Assembly: GCA_958296075.1 (NCBI GenBank)
Contig: CATQHW010000001.1
Span: forward strand, 62,001-126,000
Origin: an uncultured Spirochaetia bacterium
Lineage (GTDB): Bacteria; Spirochaetota; Spirochaetia; SZUA-6; Bin103
Direction: 5' to 3'
Length of the DNA: 64,000 bases
Shown: positions 50,957-59,604 of the stretch, one piece after another
Layout: every line of letters starts with the position of its first letter
How positions within the stretch are numbered: position 1 is the first letter of the stretch
Notes under the pieces: generated by a model
The model's database searches: none
What the model saw: only the letters and a program-made list of their open reading frames with translations
Told to the model about the DNA's origin: nothing
Position numbers and translations under genes: made by a program

Positions 50957-51951
50957 CCTGGACCTCGCTCGACACCGGCATCGTGGTGGTCGCCGCGGTC
51001 AGCGCCATGGCGTGCGCGCTGATCGGCAGCTTCCTCGTGCTGCGGCGCATGAGCATGATGGGCGACGCCATCAGCCACGCGGTGCTGCCCGGCATCGCCG
51101 CCGCGTTTCTGCTCACGCTGAGCCGCGATACCGGAGTGATCGTGATCGGCGCGGCGGTCGCCGGCGTGCTCACCGCCGCCTTCACCCAGTTCATCCACCA
51201 AGTCGGCAACGTCGACCGCGGCGCCGCCATGGGCGTGGTATTCACCACCATGTTCGCGGTCGGCCTGATCCTGATCGTGCGCAGCGCCGACGCCGTGCAC
51301 ATCGACGTCCATACGGTCTTCTACGGCTCGGTCGAGCTGTCGCCGCTCAACGAGATGACGGTCGCGGGCGTGCGCGTGCCGCGAGCGCTCCTGATCCTGG
51401 GCTCGGTGTTCGCAGCCGACCTGGCCTTCGTACTGATCCTGTTCAAGGAGCTCAATCTCACGTCGTTCGACGAGGACTTCGCTCGCTCGATCGGCTGCAG
51501 CGCGGGGCTGCTGCACTACGCGCTGATGGTGATGGTGGCCGTCACGATCGTCGCGGCGTTCGAGAGCGTCGGCAGCATCCTGGTGATCGCGATGCTGATC
51601 GTACCGGGGGCGGTGGCCGGCCTGTTCACCCGCCGCCTCTGGTCGCTGCTGGCGCTCGGTCAGGTGATCGCGCTCGCCTGCGCCGCCGGCGGCCATCTGA
51701 GCGCCATCACGGTGCCCCGCTGGTTCGGGCTGACCGACACCAGCACCGCCGGCATGATGACCGTGACGGCCGGGGCGGTGGTAGCCGTCGCCCTGGTGGC
51801 GGCGCCGGAGCGCGGTTTGGCGGCGCGCGCCCTGCACCGCTTCCGGGTCACGCGCCGCGCCAGTCGAACACCACTCCCAGCATCTCCTTCTGGCGGCGGT
51901 AGGCCATCTCGTAGGCCTGTTTCATATCCCGATACGGCAGTCGGTGGGTAA
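50953..51951 (+). CDS. troD: Metal ABC transporter permease (TroD-like)
   Basis: The second ABC-3 permease starts with GTG at 50953 in a GTGA overlap with the first. It shows LVLRRMSMMGDAISHAVLPG, SADAVHIDVHTVFYGSVEL, LFKELNLTSFDEDFARSIG and GSILVIAMLIVPGAVAGLF, the family motifs. About eight membrane segments are predicted. The last ~35 residues (after RALHRFRVT) are translated antisense through the end of the alcohol dehydrogenase gene, a 104-base convergent overlap, and probably have no function. Confidence 0.92.
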   Translation: MTWTSLDTGIVVVAAVSAMACALIGSFLVLRRMSMMGDAISHAVLPGIAAAFLLTLSRDTGVIVIGAAVAGVLTAAFTQFIHQVGNVDRGAAMGVVFTTMFAVGLILIVRSADAVHIDVHTVFYGSVELSPLNEMTVAGVRVPRALLILGSVFAADLAFVLILFKELNLTSFDEDFARSIGCSAGLLHYALMVMVAVTIVAAFESVGSILVIAMLIVPGAVAGLFTRRLWSLLALGQVIALACAAGGHLSAITVPRWFGLTDTSTAGMMTVTAGAVVAVALVAAPERGLAARALHRFRVTRRASRTPLPASPSGGGRPSRRPVSYPDTAVGG

Positions 51952-52876
51952 TCAGGCGCGTGGGCGAAAGCCGGCCGTCGGCCATCAGCGACAGCACGTG
52001 CGCGCATGAGTTGTTCCAGGAGAAGCGCTCCGGCGCGTCGCGGTCGCCGGGGAACCGGTAACCGGCGGTGCCGTTGACGGCGATCAGCGAGATGCCCTTG
52101 TCGTAGAACCAGTCGAGCACCAGCGGGTTGAAGTCGAGCCGCTCCTCGCCCCGCCCCAGCAGGCTGACGATCGATACCCGGCCGCCGTTGCGGACCACCT
52201 GCACGGAGGTGCGGTAGGCCGGCCACGGGTTGGCGGTCAGGATCACCAGATCGATGCCCACCCCGTTCGTGAACCGGTCGAGCTGTTCGAAGAGATCGGG
52301 GTCCGACGACAGGAAGGCGGCGTGCGCGCCCATGCGCCGCGCCATCTCCAGGCGCACCGGGCTGTTGCCGAGCGCCGCCACCCGCGCGCCGAACAGCGGC
52401 CCCAGCGCCACGGCGCCAAGCCCCAGCACGCCCAACCCGACCACCGCCACGTTCTCGCCCGGCTCGAAGGCGGCCTTGCGGTAGCAGAAGCCGGACAGCG
52501 TATAGAGGTGCGACCAGACCGCGTCCTCCGGGTCGACGCCGGCCGGGACCTTTGCCAAGTGGCCGCGTTCGTCGTACACGTGCGCCGACGAATGGGAATG
52601 CCGGTCGGCGACGCGGTCGCCGGCCGCCACGCTGGTCACGGCGCTGCCGACCGCGCGGACGATGCCGACACAGCTATCGCCGACCGGCCGCGGGTACTCG
52701 ATCGGCTGCATGCCGTAGTCGGCTCCCTGGTAGTTGCCGCGGTCGGTGCCGATCTTGAGGGCCGAGACCTCCGTGTCGACCAGCAGCTCGTGCGGGCCGA
52801 GCCGATCGGGGTCGAGCTCGACCGGCTCGACGCGCAGGTCGCGCGGACCGCGCAGAAACGCTTGCAGCGCCGTCAT
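51848..52876 (-). CDS. Zinc-type medium-chain alcohol dehydrogenase-like protein
   Basis: From the ATG at 52876 the 342-residue product has the MDR architecture: an N-terminal GroES-like part with PVGDSCVGIVRAVGSAVTSV and GDRVADRHSHSS, then the cofactor motif VAVVGLGVLGLGAVALG. Several catalytic zinc ligands of classical ADH are not obvious, so it is probably a zinc-lacking or variant MDR oxidoreductase. It overlaps the upstream amidohydrolase gene by 4 bases (ATGA) and shares a 104-base 3' overlap with troD. Substrate unknown. Confidence 0.85.
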   Translation of the reverse strand: MTALQAFLRGPRDLRVEPVELDPDRLGPHELLVDTEVSALKIGTDRGNYQGADYGMQPIEYPRPVGDSCVGIVRAVGSAVTSVAAGDRVADRHSHSSAHVYDERGHLAKVPAGVDPEDAVWSHLYTLSGFCYRKAAFEPGENVAVVGLGVLGLGAVALGPLFGARVAALGNSPVRLEMARRMGAHAAFLSSDPDLFEQLDRFTNGVGIDLVILTANPWPAYRTSVQVVRNGGRVSIVSLLGRGEERLDFNPLVLDWFYDKGISLIAVNGTAGYRFPGDRDAPERFSWNNSCAHVLSLMADGRLSPTRLITHRLPYRDMKQAYEMAYRRQKEMLGVVFDWRGA

Positions 52877-54048
52877 GCGTTCACCTCCTGCCGGTGAGGA
52901 TACCAACCGCCGCCCCCCGGCACGATCCGCCCGCGGCGCACGGTCGCCGCGGCGCGCAGGCACCGCGTACCGATCCGGTCCGTGCCCATGCTGTCGGTGA
53001 ACACGAAGCTGCCTTCGCGCTCCTCCAGCACCGCGATGTCCGCACGCGTTCCCGGCCGCAGCGTGCCGATCTCGTGATCCCGGAGCAACGCCTTGGCCGG
53101 CGCCAGGGTCGATCGTTCCACCACCTGCTCCAACGACAGCCCCAGGCGCAGGAACTTGGACATGGTCGTCGGCAGGTCGAACACCGGACCGTTCACGTTG
53201 AGCGTATGCAGGTCGGTGCTGATGGTCTGCGGCAGAAACCCCTGTTCGATCGCCGCCTCGGCGACCTCCCACTGGAAGCTGCCGGAGCCGTGGCCGATGT
53301 CGAAGATTACGCCCCGTTCGGCGGCCTCGCGCACCTGCGGCCAGACGCGGCCATCGCGGTCCAGGATGCGCTCGGAGCCGCCCTTGAAGCAATGGGTGAT
53401 GCAGTCGCCGGGCTCCAGGAGCTCCAGTATCTCGGGCACCGGCATCGGTGTTTCACCGATGTGCACCATCAGCATGGTGCCAGCCTCGCGCGCCGCGGCG
53501 ACCGCGTCCTGCAGATTGGCCCTGCCAGCCTCGCCCCGGCCCATCAGACGGGCGGTGGCGCGGATCTTGACGCCGACGGCGACGCGCGGATGCGCGCGGA
53601 TGGTGGCGACCACGCCGGCGGGGTCGGCCAGGGCGCGGTCGAGCAGCTCGCCGGTGCGGTTGAAGGTCGCCAGACCCGACGCCGACAGGTGGATCAGCGC
53701 CAGCACCTCGGTCTGCGCGGGGACGATCACGTCCCGCAGGAAGCCGGGGAAGTTGTGGCTTCCCGAGCTGCCGGTGTCGAGCATGGTGGTCACCCCGCCG
53801 GCGGCGCAGAGCGGATCCGGGTCCAGGCCGAGCGTGGTGTGGTCCCGGTACGCGTGCACGTGCAGGTCGATCAGGCCCGGCATCACCAGCCGGCCGCGGG
53901 CGTCGATCACGTGGCGCGCCTGGTCGGCCGGCAGCTCCGGGCCGATCTCCGCGATGCGGTCGCCGGCGACGGCGACGTCGAGCGGTCCGCGCAGCCGCTG
54001 CGACGGGTCGATCACCTCGCCGCCGTCGATGAGAACGTCGTACTTCAT
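52873..54048 (-). CDS. Amidohydrolase/deacetylase-family metallohydrolase (COG3964-like)
   Basis: The ATG at 54048 with AGGGGG upstream gives 391 residues. It opens MKYDVLIDGGEVIDPSQRL and contains the first metal motif PGLIDLHVHAYRDH, the likely carbamylated-lysine segment VGVKIRATARLMG, LMVHIGETPMPV and THCFKGGSERIL histidines, and FDIGHGSGSFQWEV with ISTDLHTLNV. This pattern is typical of the binuclear amidohydrolases annotated amidohydrolase/deacetylase, related to dihydroorotase and D-aminoacylase. Substrate probably an N-acyl or cyclic amide. Translationally coupled to the alcohol dehydrogenase. Confidence 0.88.
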   Translation of the reverse strand: MKYDVLIDGGEVIDPSQRLRGPLDVAVAGDRIAEIGPELPADQARHVIDARGRLVMPGLIDLHVHAYRDHTTLGLDPDPLCAAGGVTTMLDTGSSGSHNFPGFLRDVIVPAQTEVLALIHLSASGLATFNRTGELLDRALADPAGVVATIRAHPRVAVGVKIRATARLMGRGEAGRANLQDAVAAAREAGTMLMVHIGETPMPVPEILELLEPGDCITHCFKGGSERILDRDGRVWPQVREAAERGVIFDIGHGSGSFQWEVAEAAIEQGFLPQTISTDLHTLNVNGPVFDLPTTMSKFLRLGLSLEQVVERSTLAPAKALLRDHEIGTLRPGTRADIAVLEEREGSFVFTDSMGTDRIGTRCLRAAATVRRGRIVPGGGGWYPHRQEVNA

Positions 54049-54113
54049 CTGATCCCCCTGCGAGTGCAGGTTTCGTTGGGTGCGGGGCTTACGACGAGAC
54101 CGCCGGTCCGCCG

Positions 54114-55325
54114 CTATCCCTTGAAGTTCGCCTGCGCGTTCGACTGTCCGATGCCCCGCACGACCGGTTCGGTCAGCCAGCGTTCCGCCGCCTCGCTCAG
54201 GTAGCGTTCGCCGGTCTCGGCGCCCAGCCGGTCGAAGGGGCGCCAGCGTTCCGGGCCGGGCGCTCGCCCACCGGTGCGCCGCAGCTCTTCGCGCGGGCAG
54301 GCGTACACCCGGCACACGTCGGCCGAGCCGTCGCCGACCAGGTAGTCGCCCACGTAGCTGACCCAGGGCAGGTCGCCGCCGAGCTGCGGTCCGGCCGCTC
54401 GCATCAGCGCGTCGATCACATTGTCGTCGTCGGTGCCGGCCCGCTTGGCGGCCGGCTGCGCCGGCCCGCCGGGCACGATCGGCGACCCGTCCTTTCCGTC
54501 CATGACCAGGAACCGCTCCTCCGCCTCGACCAGCAGCCGGGTCTGCGCGATGCGCCCGTTGATGCGGTCACCAAGCAACGCCGCGCCGGCCGCGTCGAAC
54601 AGTTCGGTCGAGTGCTCCCGGAACAGATAGGGCCCGCAGCCCGGCGGCGCACTGCCGGCCCGGTACTTGTTGTAGACCCCGAAGCGCAGCGTGTCGGACC
54701 GATTGCCGAACGTCTGGTGCCACGTGAACATGTCCATGAAGGCGACCTGTCCGCGGCGCAGGCGCGTGTCCTGGAACGGCCGGAGTTGGTCGCCCCGCGC
54801 CCGTCGCACGTGCGTGACCCGCCCGCGGCGCGCCAGCGCGGGGATGCGGTGCGACCCCGGCGACACCAGCAGCGGACCGACCCGCTCGGTGTAGTCGACC
54901 AGGGGCACGATCGCGAACAGCCAGCGCATCGACGAGCCGACCGGACGGTACGGCTTGTAGTCGCAGTGCGCGGATTCGTGGGTTCCCAGGTAGTCGCCGC
55001 CGGTGCCCGGACTGCCGGGCGGCATCGCGTAGATCACGAACGCCGACATGCGAATCTCGTCCTCCAGCAGCTCAGCGGCCGCGGCCGTCACCTGCGGGTG
55101 ATCGACCACCCGACGCACGTCGGCCAGGCGCAGGCTGTCCTCGGACAGGGTGTACTTCCCCGGCGCCGGGAAGCGCCGGCCGGCGCCGATATGGCGCTGC
55201 GTCTCGAACTCGGAGCGGGCGGCGTCCGCCAGCCGCTCGATCTCGCCGCCGTCCATCAGGTCCGGTACGACCAGAAAGCCGTCGTCGCGGTAGCGGGCGA
55301 TCTGATCGGCGCTCAGGACCGCCAC
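54114..55325 (-). CDS. Phytanoyl-CoA dioxygenase (PhyH)-family protein, long form
   Basis: The 403-residue protein has a PhyH domain in its first ~260 residues: ADQIARYRDDGFLVVPDLMD, the iron-binding His-x-Asp in THESAHCDYKPYRPVG, PLLVSPGSHRIPAL, and the distal His in FMDMFTWHQTFGNRSD. The C-terminal ~130 residues (after VEAEERFLVMDGKDGS) are an extension with no family I recognise. Fe(II)/2-oxoglutarate-dependent hydroxylation is predicted. Start ATG at 55325. It is divergent from the next PhyH gene, sharing a ~90-base promoter region. Confidence 0.85.
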   Translation of the reverse strand: MAVLSADQIARYRDDGFLVVPDLMDGGEIERLADAARSEFETQRHIGAGRRFPAPGKYTLSEDSLRLADVRRVVDHPQVTAAAAELLEDEIRMSAFVIYAMPPGSPGTGGDYLGTHESAHCDYKPYRPVGSSMRWLFAIVPLVDYTERVGPLLVSPGSHRIPALARRGRVTHVRRARGDQLRPFQDTRLRRGQVAFMDMFTWHQTFGNRSDTLRFGVYNKYRAGSAPPGCGPYLFREHSTELFDAAGAALLGDRINGRIAQTRLLVEAEERFLVMDGKDGSPIVPGGPAQPAAKRAGTDDDNVIDALMRAAGPQLGGDLPWVSYVGDYLVGDGSADVCRVYACPREELRRTGGRAPGPERWRPFDRLGAETGERYLSEAAERWLTEPVVRGIGQSNAQANFKG

Positions 55326-55416
55326 GTAACCAAGCCTCTCACCGTCTTCCCTCCTCCATGTTTGCGGAGAGCCACAGGGTAGCAGATACTGCGCTCGCGC
55401 ACGGGGGCGCGATCCA

Positions 55417-56211
55417 ATGAGACTCGACGACCGGCAGCTCGCCTTTTACCGGACGTTCGGCTTCCTGCGCTTCCCCGCGCTGTTCGCCGCGGAGATCGAG
55501 GAGATCACGGCGGGCTACGAACGCATCTGGGCCGGCGGCGGCGTCACTCACGATCACAAGGAACGGTCGATGATCGCGCCGTTCGCCGACCGGGACGAAT
55601 ACCTGGCCGGTCTGCTCGACGATCCCCGGATCGACGGCGTGGTGGCCAGCCTGCTGGGGCCCGACTACAACTACGCCTCCAGCGACGGCAACTACTACGT
55701 CGGCGACACCGCCTGGCACTCCGACCACGACCTGGCCGCGCCGTACCACTCGCTGAAGATCGCCTTCTACCTCGATCCGGTCGACGCCGGCAGCGGGTGC
55801 CTGCGCGTGTTCCCCGGTAGCTGCCATGCCGGCGACGCCTTCGCCGACGGCCTGCACCGGGTGGTTCCGCTCACCCGCCACAACCGCAACGAGGAGGTCT
55901 GGGGCGTGCACGGCCGGGACCTGCCCGGCTACGCCGTCGCCTCTTCGCCCGGCGACATGCTGCTGTTCAACCACAAGACCAAGCACAGCTCGTGGGGCGG
56001 CGGCACCGCGCGGCGGATGTTCACGTACAACTTCGAGGAGCGCATGGCCGGCGCGGCGCTGCCGTACCTGGTAGAGCTTCTGCGCGGAGCCTTCGACCGG
56101 TACGGGACGGTCCACGCGGAGCCGCTGTTGCGGACCGCCGGCCCCGCGCGCATGCGCCACCTGACGCAGCGCCTTGACGTCGCGCGGGCGCATGGTATGG
56201 TGAGCTCATGA
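55417..56211 (+). CDS. Phytanoyl-CoA dioxygenase (PhyH)-family protein
   Basis: The 264-residue oxygenase opens MRLDDRQLAFYRTFGFLRFP. It has the His-x-Asp iron ligands in TAWHSDHDLAAPYHSLKIAF, GSGCLRVFPGSCHAGDAF, the distal His in LLFNHKTKHSSWGGG and the Arg that binds 2-oxoglutarate in GTARRMFTYNF. The fold is complete. The gene overlaps a VOC-family gene downstream by four bases (ATGA), so the two probably act together on a small metabolite. Substrate unknown. Confidence 0.88.
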   Translation: MRLDDRQLAFYRTFGFLRFPALFAAEIEEITAGYERIWAGGGVTHDHKERSMIAPFADRDEYLAGLLDDPRIDGVVASLLGPDYNYASSDGNYYVGDTAWHSDHDLAAPYHSLKIAFYLDPVDAGSGCLRVFPGSCHAGDAFADGLHRVVPLTRHNRNEEVWGVHGRDLPGYAVASSPGDMLLFNHKTKHSSWGGGTARRMFTYNFEERMAGAALPYLVELLRGAFDRYGTVHAEPLLRTAGPARMRHLTQRLDVARAHGMVSS

Positions 56212-56576
56212 AGAATCCGGTTGTCCATTTCGAGATACGGTCGCAGGACCCTGCGGCGCTCCACGAGTACTACACCAAGCTGTTCGACTGGCAGATTGAG
56301 CACCATGAGGCGATCGACTACCGCGTGATCAGCACCAAGGGCGAAGGCGATTCGACCGGCATCAACGGCGGCATGGGGGCGAGCGGCGGCGCGCCGAACA
56401 CCGTCACCTTCTACGTGCAGGTTGACGACATCGAGGAACGATTGAAGAAGGCGGTCGAGCTCGGCGGCACCGAGATCGTGCCGGTGACGACCATCCCCGG
56501 CGCCGTGACGTTTGCGATGTTCGCCGACCCGCAGGGCAACTGCGTCGGCATGGCGGCCAGCCAGACCCCCGACTGA
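56208..56576 (+). CDS. VOC-superfamily (glyoxalase/bleomycin-resistance-like) protein
   Basis: The 122-residue product is a single VOC unit: VHFEIRSQDPAALHEYYTKL, FDWQIEHHE, GGAPNTVTFYVQVDDIEERL, GGTEIVPVTTIPGAVTF, and ends FADPQGNCVGMAAS. The FADPxGN terminal motif is characteristic. VOC proteins bind a metal and isomerise, cleave or sequester small compounds. It begins in an ATGA overlap with the PhyH gene. Convergent with the next gene. Confidence 0.9.
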   Translation: MKNPVVHFEIRSQDPAALHEYYTKLFDWQIEHHEAIDYRVISTKGEGDSTGINGGMGASGGAPNTVTFYVQVDDIEERLKKAVELGGTEIVPVTTIPGAVTFAMFADPQGNCVGMAASQTPD

Positions 56577-56615
56577 CCCCCATGCAGGGCCGGCCGGTAT
56601 GCAGGGCCGGCCGGT

Positions 56616-57134
56616 CTACCCGCCGGTAGCCAGCCGGTACTCCTTCGTGTCGGAGAGCCGGTCGATGCGGATCGCTTCGGGCATCCGTTCCGCCTCTGCC
56701 ACCCCCTCGTACGGCCAGTAGTAGAGGTTCACGCCGGCGAAGTCCGGCGCCAAGCTGAGCGGCCACAGCACCGACGCCGGGCCTTTCTCGGAGTTGTCGA
56801 TGACGGCGGCCAGCGGCGCGCCGGCCGCCTCGAAGCCGGCGCGCCAGCGCCGCCAGTGTTCCAGGTCCTGCCGCTTGCCCTTGGGCGCAACGACGATCTG
56901 CTCGGCCGGGCAGTAGGGAGCCAGCCCCAGCGCGTCCAGCACCTCGACCACCTCCCAGCGCTCGTGAGTGGTGACGATCGCAAAGACATAGGCGTCGTTC
57001 ATCGCTTCCAGATCGGCGACGGAAAGGCGGGACTGCGCGTCGAGCCGGCCTTCCGCCAACTGGCGCTGCGTCTCCGGAATCGACGGCAACTGCGCTGCCG
57101 TGCGGAGGCTCAAGGCGATCGACTTCCTGGTCAT
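56616..57134 (-). CDS. Hypothetical protein, possibly HAD-like
   Basis: The 172-residue product includes DAYVFAIVTTHERWEVVEVL, YCPAEQIVVAPKGKRQDLEH and LAAVIDNSEKGPASVLWPLS, a layout that recalls the Thr/Ser, Lys and Asp motifs of HAD-fold proteins, but the first catalytic DxD is absent. It ends YYWPYEGVAEAERMPEAIR. No relative could be named with confidence. It stands alone on the minus strand between the VOC gene and an ABC exporter cluster. Confidence 0.55.
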   Translation of the reverse strand: MTRKSIALSLRTAAQLPSIPETQRQLAEGRLDAQSRLSVADLEAMNDAYVFAIVTTHERWEVVEVLDALGLAPYCPAEQIVVAPKGKRQDLEHWRRWRAGFEAAGAPLAAVIDNSEKGPASVLWPLSLAPDFAGVNLYYWPYEGVAEAERMPEAIRIDRLSDTKEYRLATGG

Positions 57135-57247
57135 CTCGCCGGCAGGTTATCCGACCTCGCTTACGACTGACAACGGCCGGCTGCGCAGGAGCGACGATCG
57201 GCTCCGGCGTTCGGTCGTGCCGGCGGCCGTGGCAGAATGGCCGGATC

Positions 57248-57712
57248 GTGTCCTCTCCGGGGCGTCTCTACGCGCGGCGCAACTCCTGGTACGCGCGGCT
57301 TCTGGTCCGTACGCCGGCCGGCTTTCTGCTCGTGTTCGGCGGCGTCGCCGCCGGTGCGTGGCTCGTCGCCGCGCAGGTCGAGCTGACGCGGTACGTCACG
57401 GTCCCGGTGGAGCGGCACGGTTCGGTCCTCGTCGGATACGCGCGGACGCCGCTGCTGCGGGCCGCCGGCGCCGGCGGGGAAGTCGGTTGGCGCGCCGGCG
57501 CTGGCGCGGTCGCGCGCGGGACGCTGGTCTCCTATGAGGAGTCCGGCGATGACGACCGCGTGCGGTTCATGGTGAGCGTGGAGGGCGGAGCAGCCACCGG
57601 GACGGCGCCGCCAGCGAGCGAAGACGAACGTATCACCGTCGATCTGCCCGCCGGGACGGAGACGCTGTTCGACCGTATGAAAGGCCGGGCGCTGGGGAGA
57701 CGGGCGCGGTGA
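57248..57712 (+). CDS. Small single-pass membrane protein of the exporter operon
   Basis: The GTG at 57248 starts a 154-residue product with one membrane segment at about 23-43 (TPAGFLLVFGGVAAGAWLV), then an exported or periplasmic domain (VTVPVERHGSVLVGYARTPL, GTLVSYEESGDDDRVRFMVS). The beta-rich outer part recalls a very short membrane-fusion (HlyD-like) accessory, but no family is certain. It overlaps the following ABC exporter gene by four bases (GTGA), so it is a likely partner of the exporter. Confidence 0.55.
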   Translation: MSSPGRLYARRNSWYARLLVRTPAGFLLVFGGVAAGAWLVAAQVELTRYVTVPVERHGSVLVGYARTPLLRAAGAGGEVGWRAGAGAVARGTLVSYEESGDDDRVRFMVSVEGGAATGTAPPASEDERITVDLPAGTETLFDRMKGRALGRRAR

Positions 57713-59604
57713 AATGGTGGAAGCTCATGGGCGGAGGCCGCCTCTCCGCTGGCCGGCCGGCCGGCTTGCGGCGGTTGCTGCCCTTCATGCTGCGCATGAC
57801 GCGCGCCTATCGGGGCACGTTCCTGAACATGGGGCTGTGCGTGTTCGGCGGCTCCATCATGCTGGCCGGATTGCCGTACCTGTTCGCGCTGGTGGTCGAT
57901 GAAGTGATCTATCACCGCGATCCGGAGCTGGTCCCCTACCTCGGCATCCTCTTCGGGCTGATGCTGGTCGGCGGCCAGCTTCTGTACGCGATCGAGTACG
58001 CATGCTGGGGATTGCTCAAAGCCGATTTCCACACCCTGCTCCGCCTGCACGCGTACGAGCACGTGATCCACCTGGAGCCGCGCATCCTGGACGGGGTGGA
58101 GACGAGCGACGTGGTGACGACGATCAACAGCGACATCGCAGCGTTTACAAACCTCGCGCACCACGGCATGGCCGCCGGCGTCGCGAACGTCCTGCAGTTC
58201 GTCCTTTCGGTCGCCATCGTCGGGACGATCGATGTCATCGCCGCCGGCATTCTGACCGTAGCCGGGCTCGTCACCTACGTCGCGAACCGAAACACGGGCC
58301 GGATGGTGCATGCGCGTTACCGCCGAATGCGGGAGGGCTACGGCCACTACGTCGCATGGCTGTACGAGGTCATCGCCGGCCGGCGCGAGGTCCGGCGGCT
58401 CGGCGCCCAGGCCACCGTCACCCGGTGGTTCCTCCACCGTCACAACGGCATGCTGCGGAATCTGGTCAGGGCGTGGTGGGCGGAGCTCGCCGGCGAGCGG
58501 GCGGTCGAGTTGGCGGTGGTAGCGGCCACGATCGCGATGTACGGCTGGGCGGCGACGCTGGTGGTCGCGCAGTCGATGACGCTGGGAACGTTCCTTGCGC
58601 TGATCGAGTACCTCATTCTCGGCCGGATCGCCCTCTCGCGGATCGGCCGGCTCAACGTCTGGGTGCAGTCCTTCTACGTGCGCATCGGCCGGCTGCAGGC
58701 CATGTTGGCCAAGCCGCGAGAGGCCGCCGGTCCGGTCGCCGCCACGACTCGGGAGACGCAACGCGCACCGGCCGCCCCGCCGATCGCTCCCTCATGGGAA
58801 CGGGTCCGTTCCCGTTCCAGGGAAACCTGGGCGGTCCCGGCGATCCGCGCCGCCGGCCGGAGCGGTTTCCGGTTCGACGGGGTTCGCTTTCGCTACTCCG
58901 ACGAAGGCGCGCGCGTGCTCGACGGACTCGACCTGCGAGCCGAGGCGGGGGAGCTCATCGCCATGGTGGGGAGGAGCGGCGCCGGCAAGACGTCGCTGAT
59001 CCAGCTCTTGCTCCGCTTCTATCACCCGCAGAGCGGCCGCGTGTCGATCGCCGGACGCGCCGTCGACGAGTACTCTCTGGCGGACATCCGCCGCATGGTC
59101 GGCGTGGTGTATCAGGACCCGATCCTGTTCCCGGAGACGATTCGGCGGAACCTGTGGCCGCCGTGGTTCACCGGCTCGGACGCCGATCTGGAGTCGGCGC
59201 TCGACGCGGTGGGCCTGACGGAGTGGCTGTCGCGCCGGCGCAGCGGGCTCGACACGGTCGTGGAGCCGAGGACCGCGTTCTCGCGCGGCGAGCGCCAGCG
59301 GCTGGCGATCGCGCGGATGCTGCTCCGCACGCCGCACGTCATCGTCATGGACGAGGCGACGTCCGGCGTGGACGACGCGCGCGAGTCGCAGATCTACGCG
59401 GCCCTGAACGACCGACTCCCGGACCGCACCGTGCTGATCGCGACGCACCGGCCGGCGACCGCACGCCGGGCCGGCCGCGTCGTGCTGCTCGACGGCGGAC
59501 GGATCGCCGCCGACGGCAGCCATGACCGGGTGGGCGCGGCTTCCGCGGTCTACCGGAGCCTCATGAACGAACGGCGTAGCGGCGCCCGTGACCCGGACCG
59601 GTGA
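57709..59604 (+). CDS. ABC exporter half-transporter with degenerate signature motif
   Basis: The 631-residue protein joins a six-segment type IV permease domain (about 20-320) to an ATPase (about 375-615) with Walker A GRSGAGKTS, Q-loop GVVYQDPILFPET, Walker B VIVMDEATSGVDD and H-loop IATHRPAT. Its ABC signature reads FSRGERQRL instead of LSGGQ, a sign of a non-canonical ATP site. The next gene encodes a partner with a canonical signature, so the two form a heterodimeric exporter. No C39 peptidase domain is present. Substrate unknown: lipid, peptide or drug. Confidence 0.85.
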   Translation: MKWWKLMGGGRLSAGRPAGLRRLLPFMLRMTRAYRGTFLNMGLCVFGGSIMLAGLPYLFALVVDEVIYHRDPELVPYLGILFGLMLVGGQLLYAIEYACWGLLKADFHTLLRLHAYEHVIHLEPRILDGVETSDVVTTINSDIAAFTNLAHHGMAAGVANVLQFVLSVAIVGTIDVIAAGILTVAGLVTYVANRNTGRMVHARYRRMREGYGHYVAWLYEVIAGRREVRRLGAQATVTRWFLHRHNGMLRNLVRAWWAELAGERAVELAVVAATIAMYGWAATLVVAQSMTLGTFLALIEYLILGRIALSRIGRLNVWVQSFYVRIGRLQAMLAKPREAAGPVAATTRETQRAPAAPPIAPSWERVRSRSRETWAVPAIRAAGRSGFRFDGVRFRYSDEGARVLDGLDLRAEAGELIAMVGRSGAGKTSLIQLLLRFYHPQSGRVSIAGRAVDEYSLADIRRMVGVVYQDPILFPETIRRNLWPPWFTGSDADLESALDAVGLTEWLSRRRSGLDTVVEPRTAFSRGERQRLAIARMLLRTPHVIVMDEATSGVDDARESQIYAALNDRLPDRTVLIATHRPATARRAGRVVLLDGGRIAADGSHDRVGAASAVYRSLMNERRSGARDPDR

